Shown here: in pieces, positions 8,572 through 16,854 of the stretch
Numbering within the stretch: position 1 is the first letter of the stretch
Layout: each line of letters starts with the position of its first letter
DNA from: Actomonas aquatica
GTDB lineage: Bacteria; Verrucomicrobiota; Verrucomicrobiia; Opitutales; Opitutaceae
NCBI RefSeq assembly: GCF_019679435.2
Contig: NZ_CP139781.1
Coordinates: forward strand, 1,302,001-1,366,000
DNA: 64,000 bases
Direction: 5' to 3'
Made by a program: the position numbers and the translations under genes
Notes under the pieces: model-generated
What the model saw: only the letters and a program-made list of their open reading frames with translations
What the model was told of the DNA's origin: nothing
Databases searched by the model: none

Positions 8572-9942
8572 ATGCTCACCCACCCCCGCCAGACCCGCTC
8601 TTTTCTCGGTCAAGTTGCCGATGGCGGACTGTTCATGCTGGCACTGGGTCTGGCCTACACCCTGCGCGCCAACCTCGCCCGCTTCTCCCTCGATCCGCTT
8701 GAGGACATCATCAAATACCTCTGGCTCTTCCCGTGGGTCGGCGTCTTTGGCCCGCTCATGCTGCGCGCGCAGGGCTTCTATTCCCAACCCCGCCTTTCCT
8801 CCCGCTGGGGCACGCTGATGATCATCGTCCGTGGCTGCCTCATCACGGTCGCCGGCACCATTCTGCTGCTCTTCCTGGTGCGCGAGGAATTCGCCCGATC
8901 GGTCATCCTCTTGGTTGGTGGTTTTGGTGGTATTCTGGTCTACGGTCGCCACGAGCTTTCCCGCTGGAGTCGGCGCGACGAACGCTGGCAGCGCCGGGTG
9001 CTGTGGCTCGGATCCGCCGCCGAAAACCGGGTCGCCCAAGCCGCCCTCTCCGGCATGGAACGCGAAGCTCTCCACACGGTCGCCGAACGCGATCCCGCCA
9101 CGCTCAACTCCGCCGACCTCGCGGCACTGCTGCACACCGAAGCCATCGACGCCGTCATCGCCAACCTCGCCGGCACCGACGCCGATCGCATCAAGCCGCT
9201 GCTCGACACCTGCGAAAGCGAAGGCGTCGAACTGCTCATCCGCCCGGGCCTCCCCCTCGGTTCGGCCTGGCGCCTCGCTGTCGACGAGTTTGCCGGCGAA
9301 CCCGTGCTCTACGTGCGCGCCCAATCCGCCGCGCCCACCGCGCTGGCGATCAAACAAGCCTTCGACTACCTCGCCGCCGGCGCGCTGCTTCTGGTGTTGT
9401 CACCTCTCTTTCTGCTGCTCGCCGTGCTCATCAAACTCACCTCTCGCGGCCCGGTGCTGTTTCGCCAACAACGCGGCGGCCGCAACGGTCGTCCCTTCAC
9501 GATGCTGAAGTTTCGCACCATGCGCGTTGGCGCCGAAGCCGAGCAGGCCGCCCTCGCCGAGCAAAACGAACTTAAGGGCCCCGCCTTCAAACTGAGCTCC
9601 GATCCCCGCATCACCGCATTCGGTCGTTTCCTGCGTCGCCACAGCCTCGATGAACTGCCGCAACTCTGGAACGTCATCCGCGGCGAGATGAGTTTGGTGG
9701 GCCCCCGCCCTTTGCCGCTCTCCGAAGTCGCCGCTATCGCCGAAGGCCACGACCGTCGCCGCCTCAGCGTGAAGCCCGGCCTCACCGGCCTCTGGCAAGT
9801 GAGCGGTCGCAGCGACCTCGCCGACTTCGCCGACTGGGTGCGCCTCGACCTCGCTTACATCGACCAATGGAGCCTCTGGCTCGACCTGCGCATCCTGCTC
9901 GCGACCATCCCCGTCACCCTACTGGGCCGCGGCGGCCGCTGA
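8572..9942 (+). CDS. exopolysaccharide polyprenyl-phosphate sugar transferase (WbaP/WcaJ-type)
   Basis: This 456-residue integral membrane enzyme transfers a sugar-1-phosphate to undecaprenyl phosphate, the first step of exopolysaccharide or O-unit assembly at the inner membrane. Four hydrophobic helices occupy residues 12-130, followed by a nucleotide-binding-like middle domain (VLWLGSAAENRVAQ). A fifth hydrophobic helix (LLLVLSPLFLLLAVLIKL) leads into the catalytic bacterial sugar transferase domain. Its diagnostic motifs are present: KFRTMRVGAEAE, RITAFGRFLRRHSLDELPQLWNV in part, MSLVGPRPL and KPGLTGLWQVSGR. No other glycosyltransferase or Wzx/Wzy genes lie nearby, so the pathway partners must be elsewhere. 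It begins 35 bases after the PAS gene. Confidence 0.93.
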   Translation: MLTHPRQTRSFLGQVADGGLFMLALGLAYTLRANLARFSLDPLEDIIKYLWLFPWVGVFGPLMLRAQGFYSQPRLSSRWGTLMIIVRGCLITVAGTILLLFLVREEFARSVILLVGGFGGILVYGRHELSRWSRRDERWQRRVLWLGSAAENRVAQAALSGMEREALHTVAERDPATLNSADLAALLHTEAIDAVIANLAGTDADRIKPLLDTCESEGVELLIRPGLPLGSAWRLAVDEFAGEPVLYVRAQSAAPTALAIKQAFDYLAAGALLLVLSPLFLLLAVLIKLTSRGPVLFRQQRGGRNGRPFTMLKFRTMRVGAEAEQAALAEQNELKGPAFKLSSDPRITAFGRFLRRHSLDELPQLWNVIRGEMSLVGPRPLPLSEVAAIAEGHDRRRLSVKPGLTGLWQVSGRSDLADFADWVRLDLAYIDQWSLWLDLRILLATIPVTLLGRGGR

Positions 9943-9973
9943 ACGACTGAGGCGGGAACGCAATCTCCTGTGG

Positions 9974-9992
9974 GTCGGGCTTTACGCCCGAC
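9974..9992. repeat. REP-like palindrome / possible bidirectional terminator
   Basis: A perfect 7-bp stem, gtcgggc and gcccgac with loop tttac, lies in the 70-bp gap between the convergent sugar transferase and permease genes. There is no T tract on either side, so a classical intrinsic terminator is not clearly supported. Short palindromes of this type are often dispersed repeats. Confidence 0.55.
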
Positions 9993-10012
9993 AGCGTTTC
10001 CACCTGCAAACC

Positions 10013-12433
10013 TCAGTCCCCGCGCAACGCCTCCATCGGGCTCACCCGCAGCGCCCGCCACGCCGGCACTGCGCAGGCAAACGCGCCCGCCGTGAGCAAC
10101 ACGATCACCGTCGCGCCAAAGGCCGGCGGATCCGTCGGCTCCACTTGGTAGAGGAAGCCCTGCAGCATTTGCGCCGCGAAGAAGGACAATCCCAGCCCCA
10201 CCACCAGTCCGATGCCGAGCTGCCTTCCGCCCTGGCGCAGCACCAGCCCCATGATGCTGCGTGGATTCGCGCCCAGCGCCACACGCACGCCGATTTCCGG
10301 CACGCGCTGACTCACACTGTAAGCCATCACGCCGTAGATGCCGACAGCCGCCAGCACCAAGGCGACTCCGCCAAAGATGCCAAAGATCCACGCGAACAAT
10401 TGGCCGAAAAACTGCGCCTGATCGATGTGCTGCTGCAGCGGCTGCACCCAGTAGATCGGCAGGTCCGGATCAATGCGGCGCACCTCCTCGCGCATGATCG
10501 CCGCCGCCGTCGACGCATCGCCCGTGGTTGTGCGCAACAGCAGCGAATAATACCGGGCGTCGCCCTGCGTCATCGCCAGATACACCTGTGGCTCCAGCGG
10601 ATCCTCAAAATCGCCTTGGTAAACCGAGGGCGTTACGCCCACCACCGTCACCCACGGCGCATCCGTCAGATCATCAGTATGGCCCAACTTCAGCCGCTTG
10701 CCGATCGCACTCTCGCCCGGCCAGAAGGTCTCCGCCGCCTTCAGATTGACCAAGGCCACCGGATCGCGTTCTGCCGTATCCGTATCCATAAAGTCACGAC
10801 CGTCGACGAGCTGAACCCCCAGCGTCGCAAACCAATCCCGCGACACGTAGCCGGATCCCGCCCGTGGTTGGACTTCACCGCCGGCCAACGGTGAATCCTC
10901 CAACACGACTGATCCCGAGCCATCCCAGGTCGGCAGCCGCGTGCTGAGCGCCGCCGCCGTCACCTCCGGACGCTCCTGCACATTGCGCAGCAGTTTTTCA
11001 AAAAACGCGATGCGACCGGGCTCGTCGGTGTATTGCGCCTCGGGCAGACCGATGCGCGCCGACATAATGCCGTCGGGATCATAACCGAGCGGAATGTCGG
11101 CGGACTTGATCACCGAGTGAATCATCAGGCCCGACATGACCAGCAGCACGCACGACAGCGCCACTTCGCCCACCACCAGCACGCGCGTGAGGCGGCCACC
11201 TTTGGCGCCCGTGCTGCCCCGCGAGGCGTCATTAAGAAAGGTCACCAGATTGGTCGTGCTTAGCCGCAGCGCCGGCAGCAGCCCCGCCAGCACGCAGGTC
11301 ACGACCGCCACGCCCGCGACGTAGAGCAACACCATGCCGTCGATCTCCCATGTCATCCAGGCCGGTTGGGTCTCGCCGGAGAGAGCCATCGCGCGGTCAA
11401 AGGCATCGAGGAGCACCTGCGCCAGCGGCAATCCCAGCGCCGCACCGCCCAGCGCCAGCACGAGACTTTCCATCAGCAGCAAACGCACCGTCCGCCCGCG
11501 CGCCGCGCCGAGTGCCGTGCGCACCGCCAGTTCTTTGGCCCGCGCGCTGCCCCGCACCAGCAGCAGGTTGGCGACGTTGGTGCAGGCAATCAGCAGCACC
11601 ATGGTCACGCAGGTCATCATGACGCCGAGCATCCGCGCCGTGTTGTCGCCGATAAAATCCTCCTTCAACGGCACGACCCGAATGGCCAGCGCGTCATACA
11701 TTTCCGCATGGTTCGCCGCCCAGCCGGCGAACAACACTTCCATCTCCCCGCGCGCCTGCTCGATCGTCACGCCCGGACGCAGCCGCCCCACCACGTTGAG
11801 GTAGCGCGTGTCGCGCTCTTCATCCGTGCGGCTGTAGCGCCGGGGCATCCACAGGTCGGTCGAGTCCGGAAAATCAAATTTCGACTGCGTCACGCCAATG
11901 ACGGTCGCGACTTCGCCGTTCACCCGCAGCGTCTGACCCACCACGTCGGGCGCCGCGCCAAACCGCGTCTGCCACAGCGTCTCGCTGATCACGACCACCG
12001 GACTGGCGCTGGCCAGCTCCTCCTCCGCCGTCCACCAACGCCCGATGCGCGGCTGCGCGCCAATCGTCTGCAATCCGCTGCCCGTCATCCAGGTGCCCGT
12101 AAAACGCTCCGGCGCGAGCTCGCCGCCACTCACGTTGAACGTGCCCGACTGCATGGAGAACAGCCCCTCGAGCGTGGTCGCGCCCGCCGCCAGTTCGTTA
12201 AATTCCTCCATCGATAGGTCGCCCCGCAGCCAACCCTCGGTGGGATTCGAGAGGTTCACCGCCACAAGCTCCTCGGGCCGTTCGTAGGGCAGCCCACGCA
12301 AGAGGACTGCGTTAACGATACTGAACATCGTGGCGTTCACCCCGATGCCGAGAGCGAGGGTAAAAAGAGCCACGAGCACGAAGCCGGGGGCCTTGGCGAG
12401 GGAGCGCAGCGTGAAGCGGAGGTCTGTCAGCAT
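10013..12433 (-). CDS. ABC transporter permease, MacB/FtsX type with duplicated core (ADOP-like)
   Basis: The protein has 806 residues from the Met used here. It has the layout of the 'acidobacterial duplicated orphan permease' group: N-terminal TM helix (LVALFTLALGIGVNATMFSI), MacB-type periplasmic core, FtsX permease block (NVANLLLVRGSARAKELAVRTALG in part), then a second periplasmic core and a second FtsX block ending PMEALRGD. The start at 12433 gives the standard MLTDLRFTLRSLAKAPGF beginning; the frame remains open to 12583 but that extension has no family resemblance. No ATP-binding subunit is next to it, as is typical for this group. Probable role is transport or extraction of a lipoprotein or small molecule at the envelope; the substrate is unknown. 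Confidence 0.92.
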   Translation of the reverse strand: MLTDLRFTLRSLAKAPGFVLVALFTLALGIGVNATMFSIVNAVLLRGLPYERPEELVAVNLSNPTEGWLRGDLSMEEFNELAAGATTLEGLFSMQSGTFNVSGGELAPERFTGTWMTGSGLQTIGAQPRIGRWWTAEEELASASPVVVISETLWQTRFGAAPDVVGQTLRVNGEVATVIGVTQSKFDFPDSTDLWMPRRYSRTDEERDTRYLNVVGRLRPGVTIEQARGEMEVLFAGWAANHAEMYDALAIRVVPLKEDFIGDNTARMLGVMMTCVTMVLLIACTNVANLLLVRGSARAKELAVRTALGAARGRTVRLLLMESLVLALGGAALGLPLAQVLLDAFDRAMALSGETQPAWMTWEIDGMVLLYVAGVAVVTCVLAGLLPALRLSTTNLVTFLNDASRGSTGAKGGRLTRVLVVGEVALSCVLLVMSGLMIHSVIKSADIPLGYDPDGIMSARIGLPEAQYTDEPGRIAFFEKLLRNVQERPEVTAAALSTRLPTWDGSGSVVLEDSPLAGGEVQPRAGSGYVSRDWFATLGVQLVDGRDFMDTDTAERDPVALVNLKAAETFWPGESAIGKRLKLGHTDDLTDAPWVTVVGVTPSVYQGDFEDPLEPQVYLAMTQGDARYYSLLLRTTTGDASTAAAIMREEVRRIDPDLPIYWVQPLQQHIDQAQFFGQLFAWIFGIFGGVALVLAAVGIYGVMAYSVSQRVPEIGVRVALGANPRSIMGLVLRQGGRQLGIGLVVGLGLSFFAAQMLQGFLYQVEPTDPPAFGATVIVLLTAGAFACAVPAWRALRVSPMEALRGD

Positions 12434-12605
12434 GCCGAAACCACCCCGCAACCACGCTTCAGGTTGCGAAATATCGCAATTTTCTGCGACCCGGCCCCAA
12501 ATTTGCGGTCCGTCCGGGAGCTTTTGTGCTTTCTGCCCCCGTCCGCAGGCAGCTAGACAAAGGGCGTCACTCGCCTGACACACACACTACTACAGACCCA
12601 CCGAT

Positions 12606-13526
12606 ATGTTTCGTTTCATCGCCCGCCGCCTGCTGGAGGCCGTTCCGGTCCTCTTCATCATTGTGGCCGTTTCCTTCGTGATGCTCCACCAGGCGCCCGG
12701 AGGTCCCTTCGACAGTGAAAAGGCCGTCACGCCCGAGGTGCTTGCCAACCTCGAGGCCCACTACGGCCTGAACAATCCGCTGCACGTGCAGTTCTTCGAC
12801 TACTTGAAGAGCATTCTGCTGCACTTCGATTTTGGGCCCTCGTTCAAATACCCGAACCGCACCGTCAATGAGATCATCGCCGACAAGCTCCCCGTTTCGC
12901 TGGAGCTCGGCCTCACCTCACTGACCGTCGCGCTCCTGATCGGTATCCCGCTCGGCACCCTCGCCGCGGTCTACCGCAACAGCTGGGCCGACTACCTGTG
13001 CTCTTCGATCGCGATGACCGGTATCTGCATTCCGACCTTCGTGCTCGGTCCGCTGCTCGTTTTGTTCTTCGCCATCCACCTCGGGTGGTTCAACGCCTCG
13101 GGCTGGTATACGAGTTACGACCGCGTGCTCCCGGCCGCCACCCTCGGCATGGTTTACGCCGCCTACGTCGCCCGCCTCACCCGCGGTGGCATGTTGGAAA
13201 TCCTTAACCAGGATTACATCCGCACCGCCCGCGCCAAAGGAGCCAGCGAGACGCGCGTCATCTTCAAGCACGCCCTGCGCGGCGGTCTGCTGCCGGTGGT
13301 GTCCTTCCTCGGCCCGGCCATCGCCGGCATCCTCTCCGGCTCCTTCGTCATCGAGACCATTTTCCAAATTCCCGGCCTCGGCCGCGAATTCGTGAACAGC
13401 GCCTTCAACCGCGACTACACCTTGGTGCTCGGCACCGTCATCCTCTACGCCTCGCTCATCATCACGCTCAACCTCGTGGTCGACGTCGTCCAAGTGTGGC
13501 TGAACCCCAAGCTCAAGTTCGAGTAA
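12606..13526 (+). CDS. peptide/nickel ABC transporter permease (OppB/DppB family)
   Basis: This 306-residue inner-membrane permease belongs to the binding-protein-dependent peptide/nickel/opine uptake family. Features are the N-terminal TM helix with the family signature FVMLHQAPGGPFDSEKA, a periplasmic loop, and five further helices. The EAA loop that contacts the ATPases is RTARAKGASETRVIFKHAL in part, and the end SGSFVIETIFQIPGLG plus VDVVQVWLNPKLKFE is typical. The partner permease follows after 52 bases. The substrate-binding protein and ATPase genes are not here, so the substrate (oligopeptide, dipeptide or other) is undetermined. Confidence 0.95.
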   Translation: MFRFIARRLLEAVPVLFIIVAVSFVMLHQAPGGPFDSEKAVTPEVLANLEAHYGLNNPLHVQFFDYLKSILLHFDFGPSFKYPNRTVNEIIADKLPVSLELGLTSLTVALLIGIPLGTLAAVYRNSWADYLCSSIAMTGICIPTFVLGPLLVLFFAIHLGWFNASGWYTSYDRVLPAATLGMVYAAYVARLTRGGMLEILNQDYIRTARAKGASETRVIFKHALRGGLLPVVSFLGPAIAGILSGSFVIETIFQIPGLGREFVNSAFNRDYTLVLGTVILYASLIITLNLVVDVVQVWLNPKLKFE

Positions 13527-13538
13527 GCCGACCGACGC

Positions 13539-13578
13539 CTTACTTCATCCTTCGAACTTCTTACTTCCTACTTCGAGC
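13539..13578 (+). repeat. pyrimidine-rich ACTTCTTACTTC-type short repeat upstream of a start codon
   Basis: The gap before the OppC-like ATG consists largely of degenerate cttacttc/acttcc units. Its core acttcttacttcctacttc matches 18 of 19 positions of the repeat before nuoI at 28985. Both stop within 8 bases of an ATG. Confidence 0.7.
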
Positions 13579-14496
13579 ATGTCCCTTTCCCTCTCTCCCT
13601 CCGCCGAACAACTCCCGTCCAGCGCCCCGCTGCCCGAGGACCTCGAGCAAGGCTCCTCCCTCTGGCGCGACGCCTGGCACCGCCTGGCCAAAAACAAATT
13701 GGCCCTCTTCGGCGGCATCGTCCTCATCGTGCTGACCATCGCTTGTATCGCCGGCCCCTGGTTCAGCCCCTACAGCTACGAGGAAACCAACCTCAACAAC
13801 ACCTTCGCTTCGCCCAGCGCCGCACACTGGCTCGGCACCGACCAACTCGGTCGCGACCTCATGGTGCGCCTGCTCTACGGCGGTCGCATCTCCATCGGCG
13901 TGGGCCTTTGCGCCACCTTCGTCGCCCTCACCATCGGCGTCGTTTACGGCGCCACCGCCGGCTTCTTCGGCGGCAAGACCGACTCCGTCATGATGCGCAT
14001 TGTCGACATCATGTATGCCCTGCCCTTCACCATCTTCGTCATCCTGCTGATGGTGTTTTTCGGCCGTAACATCATCCTGCTCTTCGTCGCCATCGGCGCG
14101 GTCGAATGGCTCACCATGGCGCGAATCGTCCGCGGCCAGATCATGTCGCTCAAGAAAATGGAGTTCATCGAAGCCGCCCGCTCGCTCGGCCTCGGCAAAC
14201 GCCGCATCATCTTCCGCCACATGATCCCCAACGTGCTTGGGCCGATCATCGTTTACACCACCCTCACCATCCCGGCCGTCATGTTGCTCGAGGCCTTCCT
14301 CAGCTTCCTCGGCCTCGGTGTGCAGCCGCCCATGAGCTCCTGGGGCTCGCTGATCAAAGACGGCGCGGAAAAGATGGAGGAATACCCGTGGTTGCTCCTC
14401 TTCCCGGGTGCGGTCTTCTCGCTCACCCTCTTCTCGCTCAACTTCCTCGGCGACGGCCTGCGCGACGCTCTCGACGTCCGCTCCTCCAAGGACTGA
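13579..14496 (+). CDS. peptide/nickel ABC transporter permease (OppC/DppC family)
   Basis: This is the second permease of the peptide uptake system, 305 residues. It has the N-terminal cytosolic segment and TM helix (LALFGGIVLIVLTIACIAG), the SPYSYEETNLNN motif and HWLGTDQLGRD, which is diagnostic of OppC-type permeases. The EAA loop is AARSLGLGKRRIIFRHMIPN and the C-terminal GLGVQPPMSSWGSLI motif is present. It pairs with the OppB-like gene upstream, and the MsbA-like exporter starts 28 bases downstream, suggesting one transcript. The intergenic leader is pyrimidine-rich with repeated ACTTC units and shows no Shine-Dalgarno sequence. Confidence 0.95.
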   Translation: MSLSLSPSAEQLPSSAPLPEDLEQGSSLWRDAWHRLAKNKLALFGGIVLIVLTIACIAGPWFSPYSYEETNLNNTFASPSAAHWLGTDQLGRDLMVRLLYGGRISIGVGLCATFVALTIGVVYGATAGFFGGKTDSVMMRIVDIMYALPFTIFVILLMVFFGRNIILLFVAIGAVEWLTMARIVRGQIMSLKKMEFIEAARSLGLGKRRIIFRHMIPNVLGPIIVYTTLTIPAVMLLEAFLSFLGLGVQPPMSSWGSLIKDGAEKMEEYPWLLLFPGAVFSLTLFSLNFLGDGLRDALDVRSSKD

Positions 14497-14524
14497 TTCA
14501 CCGCGCCTCGTTCGCGGTCTCATC

Positions 14525-16273
14525 ATGAAGCGTTTCCGTCCCTTTCTCGGCTACCTCAAGCCGGTCAAAGGCACGCTCATCGCCGCGCTGTTCTGCGGCC
14601 TGATCTTCGGTGCCGCCAACGGTGCCGGCCTGCCGCTCATGATGAAGTGGGTCTTCCCGCAGATCTTTGCGGAGGACGCCGTCGCACTCACCACGATGGA
14701 GCTGTTGCTGGTCGCCGCCTGGCTGCCACTCATCTTCGTGATCCGTGGTCTCTCCGGCTACGCCAACGTCTACCTGGTGCAGCTGGCCGGCGTGAAGGTG
14801 CTCGAACGCATCCGCCTCGATTTCTTCAGTAAGCTCCAACGCCTTCCCCTGTCGTTCCTACAACGTCAGTCCAGCGGTGACCTGATCTCCCGCGGCCTCG
14901 CCGACACCAATCAGCTCCAGTTCACCCTCACCTTCGCGGCCAACGAAATCATCCGCCAGCCCGCCACCTTGCTGGGCTCGATCGGCTTCCTCGTCTGGGT
15001 CGCCTTCAACGAGCGCGGCGTCGCCCTCGTGTTGGTCTGCCTCGCCGTCGTGCCGCTCTGCGTGCTGCCCATCCGCTTCATCGGCAAAAAGATCGTGCGC
15101 CGCGCTCAGGAGGTGCAGACCGAACTCGGCTCCATCACCGGTCGTTTCAGCGAAAACCTCGCCGCCGCCCGCGAGGTGCGCGCGTTCGGACTCGAGGAGC
15201 GTGAGGTGGGCAAATTCAGCGGCATTAGCAGCGCCCTCGTGCGCTTCCAGATGAAGGTGGTGAAATACCAACAGGCCCTCAACCCGGCCATTGAGATCAT
15301 CTCCGCCGTCGGCATCTCCATCACTCTCATCTATGCCTACCGCGTCGGCGTGGAGTTGGAGTCCTTCCTCTCTCTCATCACCGCCCTCTACCTCAGCTAC
15401 GAGCCGATCAAAAAACTCGGCGGACTGAACAACGAACTCAAAAAGGGCTCCGCCGCCCTCGCCCGCATCGAGACCGTGCTCAACGAGCCGGTCACGATCA
15501 ACGACCCGGCCGATCCGCAACCCTTCGACCAAGTCCGCGGCGACATCTCCATGGAGAACGTCGCCTTTGCCTACCGCGGCAGCGAACTCGTGCTGCAGGA
15601 CATCAACGTCCACATCCCCGCCGGCACCGTCTGCGCACTGGTCGGTCCGTCCGGCGCCGGCAAATCCACCTTCGCCAACCTCGTCCCGCGCTTCTACGAA
15701 GCCGCCGCCGGCGCGGTGAAGATCGACGGCACCGACGTGCGCGATGTCACCCTCGCCGACCTCCGTCGCCACATCGGCATCGTTTCCCAGGAGTCCGTCC
15801 TCTTCGACGACACGGTTTACAACAACCTGCTCGTCAGCCGGCCCAACGCCACCCGCCAAGATGTCGAGGCCGCCGCCCGCGCCGCCTACGCGCACGACTT
15901 CATCATGTCCTTGCCCCACGGCTACGACACCGTCGTCGGCGAACGCGGCGCCTCGCTCTCCGGCGGACAACGTCAACGCCTCGCTCTCGCCCGCGCCTTC
16001 CTCCGCGACGCGCCCATCCTCATCCTCGATGAAGCGACCAGCGCGTTGGACAGCGAAAGCGAAGCCTTCATCCAATGGGCCCTGCGCGAACTCGTGGTCG
16101 GCAAGACGGTGCTCATCATCGCTCACCGTTTCAGCACCATCCGTGACGCTTCCATGATTCTCGTCTTCGACCGCGGCCGCGTTGCCGCCCGCGGCACCCA
16201 CGCCGAACTCCTCGAGTCCAGCCCCCTCTACAAAACCCTCTACAACCGCCAAGCCACCCTCAGCAGCGAGTGA
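14525..16273 (+). CDS. ABC exporter, fused permease-ATPase (MsbA-like)
   Basis: This 582-residue half-transporter has a six-helix type IV permease domain (residues about 10-310) followed by a nucleotide-binding domain. Walker A is GPSGAGKST, the Q-loop is GIVSQESVLFDDTV, the signature is LSGGQRQRLALARA, Walker B is ILILDEATSALD and the H-loop His is in IIAHRFS. Such homodimeric exporters flip lipid A core, other lipids or drugs across the inner membrane. Resemblance to MsbA is general (the VNYGIF/FDDTV and GERGASLSGGQ context), and the substrate is unproved. The Met at 14525 gives the conserved beginning MKRFRPFLGYLKP; the frame upstream of it overlaps the OppC-like gene and is not coding. 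Confidence 0.94.
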   Translation: MKRFRPFLGYLKPVKGTLIAALFCGLIFGAANGAGLPLMMKWVFPQIFAEDAVALTTMELLLVAAWLPLIFVIRGLSGYANVYLVQLAGVKVLERIRLDFFSKLQRLPLSFLQRQSSGDLISRGLADTNQLQFTLTFAANEIIRQPATLLGSIGFLVWVAFNERGVALVLVCLAVVPLCVLPIRFIGKKIVRRAQEVQTELGSITGRFSENLAAAREVRAFGLEEREVGKFSGISSALVRFQMKVVKYQQALNPAIEIISAVGISITLIYAYRVGVELESFLSLITALYLSYEPIKKLGGLNNELKKGSAALARIETVLNEPVTINDPADPQPFDQVRGDISMENVAFAYRGSELVLQDINVHIPAGTVCALVGPSGAGKSTFANLVPRFYEAAAGAVKIDGTDVRDVTLADLRRHIGIVSQESVLFDDTVYNNLLVSRPNATRQDVEAAARAAYAHDFIMSLPHGYDTVVGERGASLSGGQRQRLALARAFLRDAPILILDEATSALDSESEAFIQWALRELVVGKTVLIIAHRFSTIRDASMILVFDRGRVAARGTHAELLESSPLYKTLYNRQATLSSE

Positions 16274-16281
16274 TTCATTTG

Positions 16282-16386
16282 AACCACCGATAAACACGGA
16301 TAAGCTTCGCTACCGCTGCGCTGGATGGCTCCTTGGGAATTCAATGCGGCGCCGTTAGGCGACGATATCCGTGTCCATCCGTGGTT
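16282..16386. repeat. imperfect long inverted repeat (21-bp arms, about 105 bp)
   Basis: The left arm at 16282-16302 (aaccaccgataaacacggata) and the right arm at 16366-16386 are complementary at 18 of 21 positions. The arms enclose about 63 bases that contain no gene. The element fills most of the gap between the MsbA-like exporter and the DciA-like gene. Arms built on AACCAC.GAT...ACACGGATA resemble abundant dispersed inverted repeats in environmental bacteria. It may act as mRNA hairpin or be a small mobile or REP-type element. Confidence 0.7.
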
Positions 16387-16404
16387 TAATAAAGTTCTGA
16401 GAGT

Positions 16405-16800
16405 ATGCCGCCCAAAGATCCCGAAGTGCCCAAATTTAGCCGTCTCGCCGAAGAACTCATCGGCGACTTGCGCGGCGTGCCCTTCGAGGAGCCGCGGCGG
16501 CAGGTGAAACGACCCACGCAGCACGCCAGCAACATCATCGAGAACCTGCTGCACAAGTATCACCTCTCGGACAACTCCCCCGTTCAGGAACTGCGCAACC
16601 GCTGGCGCGAACTCGTCACCCCCACCCTCGCTGCCTACTCCAACCCGGTGGAGATCAGCAAAGCCGGTTGGCTCGTCGTCCTCGTTTCCAACTCCGTCGC
16701 CAAACAGGAACTCTCCAACAACCGCCGCCGCTTCCTGCCCAAGATCAAAGCCGTCCCCGGCTGCACCGCGATCAAAGGCATGACCTTCCGCGCCGGTTAA
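16405..16800 (+). CDS. DUF721 / DciA-like protein
   Basis: This small protein of 131 residues has the DUF721 pattern: a conserved Trp-containing helix (LRNRWRELVTPTLAAYS), then a basic beta segment (LVVLVSNSVAKQELSNNRR) and a final strand with IKGMTF. In bacteria the DciA group of this family loads the replicative helicase DnaB. The present protein has an extra N-terminal segment of about 45 residues and a short C-terminus. I assign the domain with fair confidence; the helicase-loader role is by family only. It follows the inverted-repeat element and is followed by convergent efflux genes. Confidence 0.75.
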   Translation: MPPKDPEVPKFSRLAEELIGDLRGVPFEEPRRQVKRPTQHASNIIENLLHKYHLSDNSPVQELRNRWRELVTPTLAAYSNPVEISKAGWLVVLVSNSVAKQELSNNRRRFLPKIKAVPGCTAIKGMTFRAG

Positions 16801-16854
16801 ACAGACGGTGGGTGTAGCAGCGACCGTGTCGGCCGCTCCCCCCTGCCTCTCAGC

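Noticed and set aside
14858..16297. 479-residue open frame antisense to the MsbA-like exporter
   Set aside because: Antisense shadow of a conserved ABC exporter gene; the translation is acidic and repetitive.
16800..16854. Imperfect palindrome around agcagcgaccgtgtcggccgct after the DciA-like gene
   Set aside because: Several mismatches and no T tract; too weak to call a terminator or repeat.
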